From NCBI RefSeq assembly GCF_011058315.1, contig NZ_CP049298.1, positions 930,001-994,000 of the forward strand: DNA of 64,000 bases, written 5' to 3'. The notes beneath the pieces are model-generated. The model was not told the origin of the DNA and ran no database searches. It saw only the letters and a list, made by a program, of their open reading frames with translations. This document shows, one piece after another, positions 56,429-64,000 of the stretch (positions within the stretch are counted from its first letter, which is position 1; each line of letters starts with the position of its first letter). The DNA comes from Chryseobacterium sp. POL2. Its GTDB lineage: Bacteria > Bacteroidota > Bacteroidia > Flavobacteriales > Weeksellaceae. A program made the translations under genes and the position numbers.

Positions 56429-57193
56429 TCAGGGAGCTCTTAACTCCTTATCTAATAGTTTGCTTTCCCTATAATAATTATTAAGATACCGCATTGTTAT
56501 CTGTGCTTGTGCAATGATGTAATCATCATTTGGAACCACACGAAAACTGTAGATATTTTTATCACTTGTATCAATATTTATTATACCATTTCTACCTATT
56601 GAAGGTAATTCGTTAATATTAATTACAAAAGCGAATTGATCAGTAGAATCTTTATATATATTATAAAATGCCTCAAAAAAATCTTTTCCAATTTTACTTT
56701 TGGTATTGTCCACTACAAGACCTTTCAATTCAAAATCTTCTTCTTTAACAATTTCATCTTTCTCATTACTAAAGTTATTTTTATGGCTTAGTAACTCGTC
56801 TGACTTTACATTAAAAAACAAAGAGTCTTTGGAAACTAATTGATTTTCTTTTTCATTTCTAATAAACAAATAAATTTTTACTTGATCATCATTGGCATAA
56901 TTAATTGTTATTTGTGATAAATCTTTTCTCTCATCTGGACTGATAATAAACCGCCCTTCTTGCTTGTTATTTGAAATATTGCCGTTAGAAGAACGCTTGA
57001 TACTTATCAAAAGATAATTAAGAGCATGCACAATGTCGTCATTATTAATGGCCTTAGCATGAATCGAAATCATATTCTCGGCATTTTTAACTTCTATAGC
57101 AGCTTTCACATCAATAGTATTTTCAATTTGAGAAAAAAATAGTATAGGGGAAAAAATTAATAAACAAGAAAACAAGTAAAACAAATTTTTCAT
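56429..57193 (-). CDS. csgE: CsgE-family curli secretion factor with N-terminal CsgC/CsgH-like domain
   Basis: The 254-residue exported protein has two parts. The C-terminal half (about 155-254) aligns with E. coli CsgE: LKGLVVDNTKSKIGKDFFEA, VININELPSIGRNG and NIYSFRVVPNDDYI. The N-terminal half (about 22-132) is a predicted beta sandwich with a pattern like CsgH/CsgC (ALNYLLISIKRSSNGN, EGRFIISPDERKDLSQI), proteins that block premature curlin aggregation. CsgE caps the CsgG channel in the periplasm. The CsgE part is firm, the N-terminal assignment tentative. Confidence 0.85.
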   Translation of the reverse strand: MKNLFYLFSCLLIFSPILFFSQIENTIDVKAAIEVKNAENMISIHAKAINNDDIVHALNYLLISIKRSSNGNISNNKQEGRFIISPDERKDLSQITINYANDDQVKIYLFIRNEKENQLVSKDSLFFNVKSDELLSHKNNFSNEKDEIVKEEDFELKGLVVDNTKSKIGKDFFEAFYNIYKDSTDQFAFVININELPSIGRNGIINIDTSDKNIYSFRVVPNDDYIIAQAQITMRYLNNYYRESKLLDKELRAP

Positions 57194-57204
57194 TACATAT
57201 TTTT

Positions 57205-57597
57205 TTATCTGTTTTCTATAAATATACTTTTATTACTTCCAATTATTTCAACACTCATTCCATTAGAAATAGAATTGCTACCATCTACTACAATGATATT
57301 ATTATTACCAATTGTTCTTATCGTCATCTCTGACATTTGGTTTCTGTTATAATCAATATAATTTGCTACATTGTTATTACCCATCTGCAAACTATAAAGC
57401 TTATCATCTATTAAGCTTGCTTCTAGCAAATTATTATCACCTAGTTGGATAACATTGCTTAAACTACCAATATCTGCCGATTGTGATGATGTGAGAAACT
57501 GTAAAACATTTTGAGAATTAAGGTCTTTAAATGATTGTGTTTTAGCAATTATAAAAAAGCTAAAACTAAACATTATAAAAAGAAACTTTGTTCTCAT
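57205..57597 (-). CDS. Second curlin-like subunit, possible nucleator (CsgB-like)
   Basis: The 130-residue exported protein (signal peptide ending KTQ) carries a few degenerate curlin-type units: VIQLGDNNLLEASLID, LQMGNNNVANYI, RTIGNNNIIVVDG and EIIGSNKSIFIEN. Fewer repeats, much sequence variation and position after the major curlin suggest a minor or nucleating subunit. It is separated from csgA by a strong hairpin and from csgE by 11 bases. Confidence 0.78.
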   Translation of the reverse strand: MRTKFLFIMFSFSFFIIAKTQSFKDLNSQNVLQFLTSSQSADIGSLSNVIQLGDNNLLEASLIDDKLYSLQMGNNNVANYIDYNRNQMSEMTIRTIGNNNIIVVDGSNSISNGMSVEIIGSNKSIFIENR

Positions 57598-57618
57598 TTT
57601 GATAGAAATAATAAAAGA

Positions 57619-57658
57619 TAAAAAGGAGGAAGCAGCTTATTAATAAGTCTTCCTCCTT
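57619..57658 (-). terminator. Strong intra-operon hairpin after csgA
   Basis: The perfect 10-base arms AAGGAGGAAG and CTTCCTCCTT bracket an inner palindrome CTTATTAATAAG, with a T-rich stretch on the minus strand. It lies between csgA and the second curlin gene and probably lets only part of transcription continue. Confidence 0.8.
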
Positions 57659-57676
57659 ACATACTAAACTAATCCC

Positions 57677-58429
57677 CTAGTTACTTTGATTAACAACCAT
57701 TGAGTTGCCTACTCCAACTTGAGTTCCCACATGACTATGTGCATCACCTAGTTGAGTTACAACAGAAGAGTTAAAAAGTCCTGTTTGCATATCAAGAGCA
57801 CTATTGCCATTTCCATCTTGATATTGTTCTGCATAATTTGCCAAACCATCCTGCAGAACTATAGCAATATTATCATCTCCTAATTGGGTCTGTACTGACT
57901 CATTTAAAATTCCTGTTTGGCTAGCGAATGCAATATTGCCATCTCCTAATTGTCCTTGAGTTGCTGAATTACCCAGACCATCTTGTACAGCCCAAGCAAT
58001 ATTATCATTTCCCATAGAAACTTGTGTGCTTTCATTAAAAGCTCCAACTTGTGATACACGAGTATCATTATCATTTCCAATTTGTACTTGGAAACTAGAG
58101 TTGAATGCTCCTGATTGAGAAACCCAAGCATAATTAGAATTACCTAGTTGACCTGAATAATTTTCGTTACCAAGGCCTACTTGAGTTACATCGATTTCGT
58201 TATCGTTTCCATAACTTTCAGACTCATTCATATTACCAATACCTGTTTGAGTTGTACTAGCAATGTTATCATCACCTTGTTGGTGAATAGAGTTGTCGTT
58301 CATTAACCCTACTTGGTTTACTGTAGCTGAGTTCCCGTTACCTAATTGTGTAGTAACATCATTGTTAGCTTGAGCGAATGCAAAACTTGTTGCAAAAACT
58401 GCACATGCAGTTAAAATTAACTTTTTCAT
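57677..58429 (-). CDS. csgA: Major curlin subunit (CsgA-like) with ten 22-residue repeats
   Basis: After a signal peptide (about 1-20, ending AFAQ) and a short N-terminal segment, residues 28-247 are ten tandem units of exactly 22 residues, each made of two 11-residue halves of form Q-x-G-x-x-N-x5. This matches the curlin consensus (QxGxxN ladders) that builds the amyloid beta-solenoid. E. coli CsgA has five units, so this fibre rung count is doubled. The gene starts the curli operon, with an exact -7 box 32 bases upstream. Confidence 0.92.
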   Translation of the reverse strand: MKKLILTACAVFATSFAFAQANNDVTTQLGNGNSATVNQVGLMNDNSIHQQGDDNIASTTQTGIGNMNESESYGNDNEIDVTQVGLGNENYSGQLGNSNYAWVSQSGAFNSSFQVQIGNDNDTRVSQVGAFNESTQVSMGNDNIAWAVQDGLGNSATQGQLGDGNIAFASQTGILNESVQTQLGDDNIAIVLQDGLANYAEQYQDGNGNSALDMQTGLFNSSVVTQLGDAHSHVGTQVGVGNSMVVNQSN

Positions 58430-58460
58430 GATAAAACGTTTTTTTAATGGTTTAACAGTC

Positions 58461-58488
58461 CAAAGATATGTTTGTCAACCCCTTCAAA
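58461..58488 (-). promoter_or_regulatory. Promoter of the curli operon
   Basis: On the minus strand TATCTTTG (58461-58468) is an exact -7 box, with a TTTG about 16 bases further upstream as a possible -33 element. It predicts a leader of roughly 25 bases. Confidence 0.6.
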
Positions 58489-58809
58489 AAATCGCTTTTA
58501 TATATGATTTTTGAATATCACTATTTTCCGTTACCCCATCATATCCCCCTTGTAATTTTTGATCTTATCATAAATATCTATAAATAAAAGATTTACACAA
58601 ACCCAATAAGAAAACATTTATCTAGAAAGTATAACAAAAACTTAATCTAAGTTGAAAAATTTATCCAACTAGTTAGAATTAACAATGGCTATTTTATTCA
58701 AAATGGCTAAAAAAATTATTTTTTGACTATCATTAGTAGATGAAATTCAAACAAAAAACTTAACTATGCTTAAAATTAAACAAATTTAATTTCATTAATA
58801 TAATATATA
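58489..58809. other. Long AT-rich intergenic region between curli operon and pheA
   Basis: Together with the curli promoter this gap is 380 bases, the longest without a gene in the window. No coding frame, tRNA or terminator is seen. It contains two nearby copies of AATGGCTA (about 58684 and 58702) and several short A/T dyads. It is the natural place for binding of a curli regulator, but no specific operator is recognisable. Confidence 0.5.
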
Positions 58810-59661
58810 ATGAAAATAGCATTTCTTGGACCAAAAGCTTCTTTCACCCAGCTAGCGACAACACAATTATTTCCTAACGAGTTACTAATTCCAGAAACTA
58901 GTATTCTGGATTGCTTCAAAGCTGTCGAAAATGATAAAGTCGAAAAAGCAGTTGTTCCACTCGAAAACTCAATAGAAGGCACCGTTTCCATGACTTTGGA
59001 TTATCTTTATAAAACGCCAAATGTCAAAATCGAAGCCGAAGCTGTAATGCCCATTGCACATCACCTTATGGTTATTCCTGAAAACAGAAACGAAACTGAT
59101 TTTGAAAAAATATACTCGCATCCACAAGCCCTTGCGCAAAGTTTTCATTTTCTGAATAGCCATTTTCCAAATATTGTCAAACAAGATTTTTCTTCTACAG
59201 CAGCCGCAGCAAAGTATGTTTCCGAAAACAAAAATCGAAAAATTGCTGCCGTAGCCAATCAGTTTACTGCCAAACTTTATGGTTTAGAAATCATACATCG
59301 TAACATTCATGATTTTGAGCAAAACCATACACGTTTCATTATTATATCAAAAAATCAAGATACTTATCATAATATTTCGTTAGAAAATATCGGTAAAAAA
59401 TCTGGCCTTTTGGTCAGCTTACCCGAAGATTATGCTGGAGGATTGCATCAAGTTTTATCGGTTTTTGCGTGGCGCAATATGAACCTCAGCAAAATCGAGT
59501 CAAGAACTTTGAAAACAGGTCTTGGTAATTATTTTTTCTTCCTAAATATTGTTGGCGAATGGCATCCTATTTTGCATGAAAATGCACTTGAAGAGTTAAA
59601 AGCTTTAGGAACTAAAGTCGATTTTCTTGGAAATTATAACGAATATCTATTGGAAAGTTAA
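58810..59661 (+). CDS. pheA: Prephenate dehydratase
   Basis: The 283-residue cytosolic enzyme converts prephenate to phenylpyruvate in phenylalanine synthesis. The catalytic domain (about 1-180) has FLGPKASFTQLA, PLENSIEGTVSMTLD and HTRFIII with the catalytic Thr of the TRF motif. The C-terminal ACT domain (about 192-275) has ESRTLKTGLGNYFFFLNI, the phenylalanine-binding block for feedback inhibition. There is no chorismate mutase domain. It is divergent from the curli operon. Confidence 0.95.
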   Translation: MKIAFLGPKASFTQLATTQLFPNELLIPETSILDCFKAVENDKVEKAVVPLENSIEGTVSMTLDYLYKTPNVKIEAEAVMPIAHHLMVIPENRNETDFEKIYSHPQALAQSFHFLNSHFPNIVKQDFSSTAAAAKYVSENKNRKIAAVANQFTAKLYGLEIIHRNIHDFEQNHTRFIIISKNQDTYHNISLENIGKKSGLLVSLPEDYAGGLHQVLSVFAWRNMNLSKIESRTLKTGLGNYFFFLNIVGEWHPILHENALEELKALGTKVDFLGNYNEYLLES

Positions 59662-59711
59662 CAGCAGTATTCTATTTTTTAAGGCTTAATAAATTTCACC
59701 CAAAATATTAA

Positions 59712-60992
59712 CTACTCATACCGATTTCCCCATTTTTTTTGGAGCTGGTCTTTTATTTTTTGCTCAGTGGAATTTTGCCCAGGTTGGTACAAATGAACAC
59801 CTGAAATCTCTTCTGGTAAAAACTCCTGTTCTATAAAATTACCTGCGTGTGCATGCGCATATTGGTAATCTTTTCCATAATCCATATCTTTCATAAGCTT
59901 GGTCGGTGCATTGCGCAAATGTAATGGTACAGGAAGATTTCCTGTTTTTTTAACTAAAGCTATTGCATCGTTTATAGCGACGTAAGCAGTGTTACTTTTA
60001 GGCGATACAGCCAGATAAATAGCAGTTTCACTAAGGATAATTCTAGCTTCTGGATTACCGATGATATTAATAGCTTGGAAACAATTATTTGCTACAACCA
60101 AGGCATTTGGATTTGCTAATCCAATGTCTTCAGAAGCAAGAATCACTAGACGTCGTGCAATAAATTTGATATCTTCACCACCAACTAACATTCGCGCCAA
60201 CCAATACACAGCAGCATTGGGATCGCTACCCCGAATAGATTTGATAAAAGCCGAAATTATATCGTAATGTTGTTCGCCATTTTTATCATAAAGTGCCATA
60301 TTTTCTTGTAAAACAGAAAGCACATCATCGTTATTAATATGTTCGGTTTTTGAATTTTTAAATTGATTAAGAACCAACTCTATTGAATTAATCAACTTAC
60401 GTGCATCGCCTCCAGAATATTGAATAAACGCGGCCTTGTCATCCAAAACGAATTGGGAAAGATTGAGTTCGTTATATTTCTTGAGACTTGTATCAGCCAG
60501 GTCTTCCAACTTTTCAAACGTCAAAGCTTTAAGAACATAGACTTGACTTCTCGATAACAATGCAGAGACCACTTCAAAACTCGGATTTTCTGTTGTCGCA
60601 CCTATCAAAACAATCCAGCCTTTTTCAACAGCATGCAACAACGAATCTTGTTGAGATTTATTAAACCGGTGTATCTCATCAATAAATAGAATCGGCGATT
60701 TTCCGGAGAATAAATTTTGTTTTTTAGCATCTTCAATAACATCACGAACATCTTTAACCCCAGAAGTTACGGCACTTAATTTGTAAAACTTTCGTTTGGA
60801 TTGTTCCGAAATTATTTCTGCTAAAGTCGTTTTTCCTGTACCTGGAGGTCCCCAAAATATCAACGAATTGATAGTATCATTTTGCAACATACGACGTATT
60901 GGTCCTTGTGGACCTGTCAAATGTTCTTGTCCTACAACTTCATCTAGTGTTTTCGGGCGCAAAATTTCTGCTAAAGGCGAATTGCTATTCAT
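59712..60992 (-). CDS. rarA: Replication-associated recombination protein A (RarA/MgsA)
   Basis: The 426-residue AAA+ ATPase acts at stalled replication forks. Walker A is GPPGTGKTT, Walker B LFIDEIHRFN, sensor 1 GATTENPSF and the Arg finger is in SRSQVYVL. A C-terminal tetramerisation domain (about 250-426) with SIRGSDPNAAVYWLARML follows. Its -7 box is 4 bases before the ATG, so the mRNA is probably leaderless. Confidence 0.95.
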   Translation of the reverse strand: MNSNSPLAEILRPKTLDEVVGQEHLTGPQGPIRRMLQNDTINSLIFWGPPGTGKTTLAEIISEQSKRKFYKLSAVTSGVKDVRDVIEDAKKQNLFSGKSPILFIDEIHRFNKSQQDSLLHAVEKGWIVLIGATTENPSFEVVSALLSRSQVYVLKALTFEKLEDLADTSLKKYNELNLSQFVLDDKAAFIQYSGGDARKLINSIELVLNQFKNSKTEHINNDDVLSVLQENMALYDKNGEQHYDIISAFIKSIRGSDPNAAVYWLARMLVGGEDIKFIARRLVILASEDIGLANPNALVVANNCFQAINIIGNPEARIILSETAIYLAVSPKSNTAYVAINDAIALVKKTGNLPVPLHLRNAPTKLMKDMDYGKDYQYAHAHAGNFIEQEFLPEEISGVHLYQPGQNSTEQKIKDQLQKKWGNRYE

Positions 60993-60996
60993 AGCT

Positions 60997-61004
60997 CAAA
61001 ATTA
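60997..61004 (-). promoter_or_regulatory. -7 box of rarA, probably leaderless
   Basis: On the minus strand it reads TAATTTTG, an exact TAnnTTTG match ending 4 bases before the ATG. The following GAGCTATG is the same as at the dtxR-family gene. Confidence 0.55.
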
Positions 61005-61096
61005 CGAAATAGAATGATAAAGAAAAATGACGATTCTTAAATTAAAAGCTTTGTATGAACTTGAATTTCTAAAAGATTTAACTATTTTAAAGTCAA

Positions 61097-61120
61097 TAAA
61101 AAAAACTTCTAAATTGAAGG
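61097..61120 (-). terminator. Terminator of the polyprenyl synthase gene
   Basis: The arms CTTC and GAAG are short, but on the minus strand they are followed by T8, 20 bases after the stop. Confidence 0.5.
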
Positions 61121-61139
61121 CTTTTATATGTATGAACAA

Positions 61140-62117
61140 TTAAAGTTTTCTACTAATAACGTAATCTAGCATTATTTGTAAAGATTTTTTCGCCTCTGAA
61201 TCTGGAAACTCAGCAAGTATATCCAAAGCTTTTTGTTGATAGTCTTTCATCACTTTTATGGCGTAATCCATTCCACCAGAAGTTTTAACATATTCGACCA
61301 ACTCACGAACTTTTTTAGTATCGTTATTATAGCGCTTTATGGTATTAAAATATTTTTTATAATTCTCTGGTGTCGAATTTTTTAAAGTATAAATTAAAGG
61401 TAGCGTCATCTTTTGCTCTTTGATATCGATGCCTACAGGTTTTCCAATAATATTACTACTTGTATAATCGAACAAATCATCTTTAATCTGAAAAGCCATT
61501 CCTGTATAGGTGCCAAAATCTTGCATTTTCTTAGCCAAAACCTCATCAGCATTGTTTGACAAAACACCAACTTCGCAACATGCTGCTATAAGTGTGGCTG
61601 TTTTTTGACGAATAATTTCGTAATAAACCTCTTCGGTAATATCTAGTTTTCTAGCTTTTTCCAATTGAAGCAGCTCTCCTTCCGCCATCTCGCGAATCGT
61701 TCTGGAAATCACCGAAAGCAAGTCGAAATCTTTGTTATCCGTAGAAAGCAACACCGATTTTGACAACAAATAATCGCCCACCAAAACAGCAATTTTGTTT
61801 TTCCAAAGCGCGTTGATGGAAAAGAAATTTCGTCTTTTAAAACTCTCATCAACAACATCGTCGTGTACCAAAGTCGCGGTGTGGATCAACTCAATCATAG
61901 AAGCGCCACGATAGGTTTTTTCATTAACATCCCCCACTAATTTTGCACATAGAAATACAAACATCGGACGCATCTGTTTTCCTTTGGTTGTCACGATAAA
62001 ACGGGTAACTTTATCCAATAAGGACACATTACTTTTCATCGATTCATAAAACTTTTCTTCAAAAAGTTTCATTTCAGAATTTATAGGACGTTTGATTTCT
62101 TCTACGATATTAGCCAA
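61140..62117 (-). CDS. Trans-polyprenyl diphosphate synthase
   Basis: The 325-residue cytosolic enzyme elongates allylic diphosphates with isopentenyl diphosphate, probably for the menaquinone side chain. The first Asp-rich motif is LVHDDVVDESFKRR and the second FQIKDDLFDY; GKQMRPMFVFL precedes them. The frame begins with TTG at 62117 (MANIVEEIK, the family N-terminus as I remember it), directly after an in-frame stop. An ATG at 62069 is the alternative. An exact -7 box lies 23 bases upstream of the TTG. Chain length cannot be predicted. Confidence 0.92.
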   Translation of the reverse strand: MANIVEEIKRPINSEMKLFEEKFYESMKSNVSLLDKVTRFIVTTKGKQMRPMFVFLCAKLVGDVNEKTYRGASMIELIHTATLVHDDVVDESFKRRNFFSINALWKNKIAVLVGDYLLSKSVLLSTDNKDFDLLSVISRTIREMAEGELLQLEKARKLDITEEVYYEIIRQKTATLIAACCEVGVLSNNADEVLAKKMQDFGTYTGMAFQIKDDLFDYTSSNIIGKPVGIDIKEQKMTLPLIYTLKNSTPENYKKYFNTIKRYNNDTKKVRELVEYVKTSGGMDYAIKVMKDYQQKALDILAEFPDSEAKKSLQIMLDYVISRKL

Positions 62118-62139
62118 TGTAAGTTATATTATATGATAG

Positions 62140-62147
62140 CAAAGATA
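62140..62147 (-). promoter_or_regulatory. -7 box of the polyprenyl synthase gene
   Basis: On the minus strand it reads TATCTTTG, an exact TAnnTTTG match. Confidence 0.6.
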
Positions 62148-62176
62148 ATTTTTTATTAGCGAGAAACGAAATTTCG

Positions 62177-63052
62177 TTATTCTAATTTTTCTTTTGGGAT
62201 AAAATATAGTCTAGGTTTGACCGTTCCTAGTGGCGTTTTGAATAATTCACTTGAGAGATAAACGCCTTCAGTATTTACTGCAATTCCTTCTATCTGACCA
62301 ACTGATAACGCGCTGCCCAAATGGTATTTTTTAGGTATTTTACTAAAAAACATCTGATTATCCGACTCATCGAAAATCATTAAATAGACCTGCGTCATCT
62401 TAGTATAGCCAACTAGATATAGTTTTTTTTCAAAATAAGCCGCATCTGTCACGACAAAACCCGTATTGTAAGATTCTATTTTTGTAGCTTCTTGAGAATT
62501 AAAATTATCGGGATCGATTTCGTAACGCGAGACACTTCTACTCGCCCATTCTTTCGTAAAAATCTGAATTTTTTGATTATAAAAAATCATAGCTTCAGCA
62601 TCAAAATCGGTATTAAGATTATTAGATATAAAATCTTTTTGTTCAGGATATTGAAATGAAATAACTTTCGTCGAATCAGTTTTAAAGTCAAAATCCTGAT
62701 ACGGAATTTTATATATTTTTAAATCCTTTCGTGTACCATTATTATTCCCAAAGTCTCCAATATAGACAGAAGTAGAATCCTTTGTTACGGCTTCCCAATC
62801 GCGATTTGGAAGTTGCGTCGGGATAAATTTTTCAATCTTTCCGTCTTTTGGATTTAATAAAAATAAATCGCCTGAATGCCCGCTGTCATTAAAGCTTAAA
62901 AGTTGATCTCCCAAAAAGTCTAAACCAGAGCCTTCACGAAGCGAATCTGACAAATCCGCAATTTTAAAACTTCGAATTTTAAAAACATCTGTTTGTTGGG
63001 CAAAAACAAAATTTGCACAAAAAACAAACATAAACAAAACCCGAAATCTCAT
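62177..63052 (-). CDS. Exported beta-propeller-like protein, paralogue of the gene at 34929
   Basis: The 291-residue product has a cleavable signal peptide (VFCANFVFAQ). The body shares with the 34929 lipoprotein the block DWEAVTKDSTSVYIGDFGNN followed by RKDLKIYKIPYQ, and several later strand pairs (FDAEAMIFYNQKIQIFTKEW). Unlike its paralogue it has no lipobox, so it is periplasmic or secreted. The function is unknown. It lies 6 bases after the sterol-desaturase-family gene and is cotranscribed with it. Confidence 0.78.
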   Translation of the reverse strand: MRFRVLFMFVFCANFVFAQQTDVFKIRSFKIADLSDSLREGSGLDFLGDQLLSFNDSGHSGDLFLLNPKDGKIEKFIPTQLPNRDWEAVTKDSTSVYIGDFGNNNGTRKDLKIYKIPYQDFDFKTDSTKVISFQYPEQKDFISNNLNTDFDAEAMIFYNQKIQIFTKEWASRSVSRYEIDPDNFNSQEATKIESYNTGFVVTDAAYFEKKLYLVGYTKMTQVYLMIFDESDNQMFFSKIPKKYHLGSALSVGQIEGIAVNTEGVYLSSELFKTPLGTVKPRLYFIPKEKLE

Positions 63053-63058
63053 TTAATA

Positions 63059-63997
63059 TTAAGCTGTTTTGGATTCTTTTTTAGCAGTCTGAGCATTTTT
63101 CTTTGCCCAATATTCGCGTTGGTAATCTTTCACGGTTTTTCCTTTTCCGTCATGTCGCCAACCTGGTGAATTAAAAATATAATTGAATCTATCTTTTATC
63201 GTAAGATTGGGTTGGCGGAGATCATTTGCAATTTTTCGCCATTCATATAACAAAGTCGTAACTGGCCCATCATCTGGCATTTTGGGATAAATCCCAAACT
63301 TTACGGGTACTTTTGGATCTTCGGGCTCGAACGTTCCAAAAATCTTGTCCCAGATAATAAATACCATTCCCATATTTCTGTCAAGATATTTGATATTACA
63401 TCCATGATGAACACGGTGGTGAGATGGCGTTACCATAATATATTCTAAAAATCCCATTTTCTTAACCGTTTGTGTATGCACCCAAGTTCCATAGACTTGT
63501 CCTACAGCATAACACACCATAATTGACCAAGGATTAAATCCTAAAAATGCCAATGGGGAAAAGAATAAATATCGGTATAATGGCTGGAAAACTGGACTTC
63601 TAAATCCTGTTGTCAAATTAAAATATTCGGAATTGTGGTGTGTAATATGGACTGCCCAAAAGGCTCTGGATTTGTGATCGACAACGTGATGAAAATAATA
63701 AGCTAAATCGGTCATCAAAAAGCACAATACCCAATAATACCAAGTTCCCATATCGAAATCGATCAATCGGAAACTATAGAAGAAAAACATAACGCCCATG
63801 GCGAAAGCTTTCATAATTAAATCAAGGCTAAAGTTCATCAATCCAAGATAGACATTGGTAAACAAATCTTTTTTACTGTAGAGTTTAGCTTGTGCCACGC
63901 TACTGTATATCATTTCTGCCAAAATAACGGTTGCATGTAACGGAATCGACCATGCATACACACTTTCTAAAGCGTTTTCTCCAAATACAAAATCCAT
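63059..63997 (-). CDS. Sterol desaturase/fatty acid hydroxylase-family membrane enzyme
   Basis: The 312-residue integral membrane protein has the eight-histidine pattern of the family: HHVVDHKSRAFWAVHITHHN and SHHRVHHGCN plus a middle HTQTVKK. These bind a di-iron centre that hydroxylates or desaturates lipids. Four to five membrane helices lie in the first 200 residues. The frame starts with an ATG at 63997, three bases from the window edge, so a longer start outside cannot be excluded. In Bacteroidota the substrate could be a hydroxy fatty acid or carotenoid. Confidence 0.9.
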   Translation of the reverse strand: MDFVFGENALESVYAWSIPLHATVILAEMIYSSVAQAKLYSKKDLFTNVYLGLMNFSLDLIMKAFAMGVMFFFYSFRLIDFDMGTWYYWVLCFLMTDLAYYFHHVVDHKSRAFWAVHITHHNSEYFNLTTGFRSPVFQPLYRYLFFSPLAFLGFNPWSIMVCYAVGQVYGTWVHTQTVKKMGFLEYIMVTPSHHRVHHGCNIKYLDRNMGMVFIIWDKIFGTFEPEDPKVPVKFGIYPKMPDDGPVTTLLYEWRKIANDLRQPNLTIKDRFNYIFNSPGWRHDGKGKTVKDYQREYWAKKNAQTAKKESKTA

Positions 63998-64000
63998 TTT

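Noticed and set aside
57700-58350. Regular repeats of 66 bases resembling a tandem array or CRISPR.
   Set aside because: They lie inside an open frame, keep a 22-residue period and encode curlin units; there are no conserved repeats with unique spacers.

Overview
The window is about 64 kb of AT-rich chromosome from a member of the Bacteroidota, most likely class Flavobacteriia and close to Chryseobacterium/Elizabethkingia (Weeksellaceae). The signs are: start codons without Shine-Dalgarno sequences, many genes preceded by an exact TAnnTTTG (-7) box, type IX secretion C-terminal sorting domains, a DUF5606 protein, a two-repeat DnaJ, TonB/lipoprotein-rich gene content and a GH109 glycosidase of the type first described from Elizabethkingia. 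The genus is inferred from remembered protein similarity, not from a search. No phage, CRISPR array or complete insertion sequence was seen. Most of the window is ordinary core genome, with a few accessory islands.

Layout. 1-9 kb: a truncated esterase, Xaa-Pro aminopeptidase, a DtxR/MntR regulator, grpE-dnaJ, an S41 protease, a GIN-domain protein and urocanate hydratase. 9-17 kb: an HdeD-like membrane protein, an exported thiol peroxidase, a TonB-dependent receptor and a 933-residue type IX cargo. 16.7-24.4 kb: an ECF sigma factor with a membrane partner, an ABC ATPase, ruvX-def, a metal-receptor protein, a GAF methionine-sulfoxide reductase beside a conserved protein of unknown function, an MBL hydrolase, tRNA-Leu and a 48-residue membrane peptide. 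24.5-37 kb: two initiator tRNAs, tsaC, yaaA, prmC, a mono-cluster ferredoxin, an operon parE-(PH-like membrane protein)-parC-rhomboid, cardiolipin synthase and queA. 37-46 kb: an exported GH109 glycosidase overlapping a sugar-1-phosphate nucleotidyltransferase and an N-acetylhexosamine-kinase-like gene, then an inosine-DNA glycosylase, PBP4 and pruA. 46-53 kb: prfC, mtgA, a Gcr-type membrane protein, a DUF721 protein, ychF and a small type IX cargo. 53-58.5 kb: a curli (type VIII secretion) operon. 58.8-64 kb: pheA, rarA, a polyprenyl diphosphate synthase, a beta-propeller-like protein and a sterol-desaturase-family enzyme.

Two systems stand out. The first is the curli operon, transcribed leftward as curlin, second curlin-like subunit, CsgE, CsgF, CsgG and a propeller lipoprotein. 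Its curlin has ten exact 22-residue repeats. Its CsgE appears fused to a CsgC/CsgH-like domain, its CsgG carries an extra C-terminal beta-barrel-like domain, and a strong hairpin follows the curlin gene. The second is the GH109-nucleotidyltransferase-kinase operon, whose genes overlap by 11 and 10 bases. It looks like a compact route from extracellular alpha-GalNAc glycans to a nucleotide-activated amino sugar.

The sequence also shows two probable single-base losses in A/T homopolymers, at the 5' ends of cardiolipin synthase and of a small lipoprotein gene. In both cases a perfect membrane or lipoprotein N-terminus lies in the adjacent frame. These are either assembly errors or real inactivating or phase-variable changes, and they should be checked before the two genes are interpreted.
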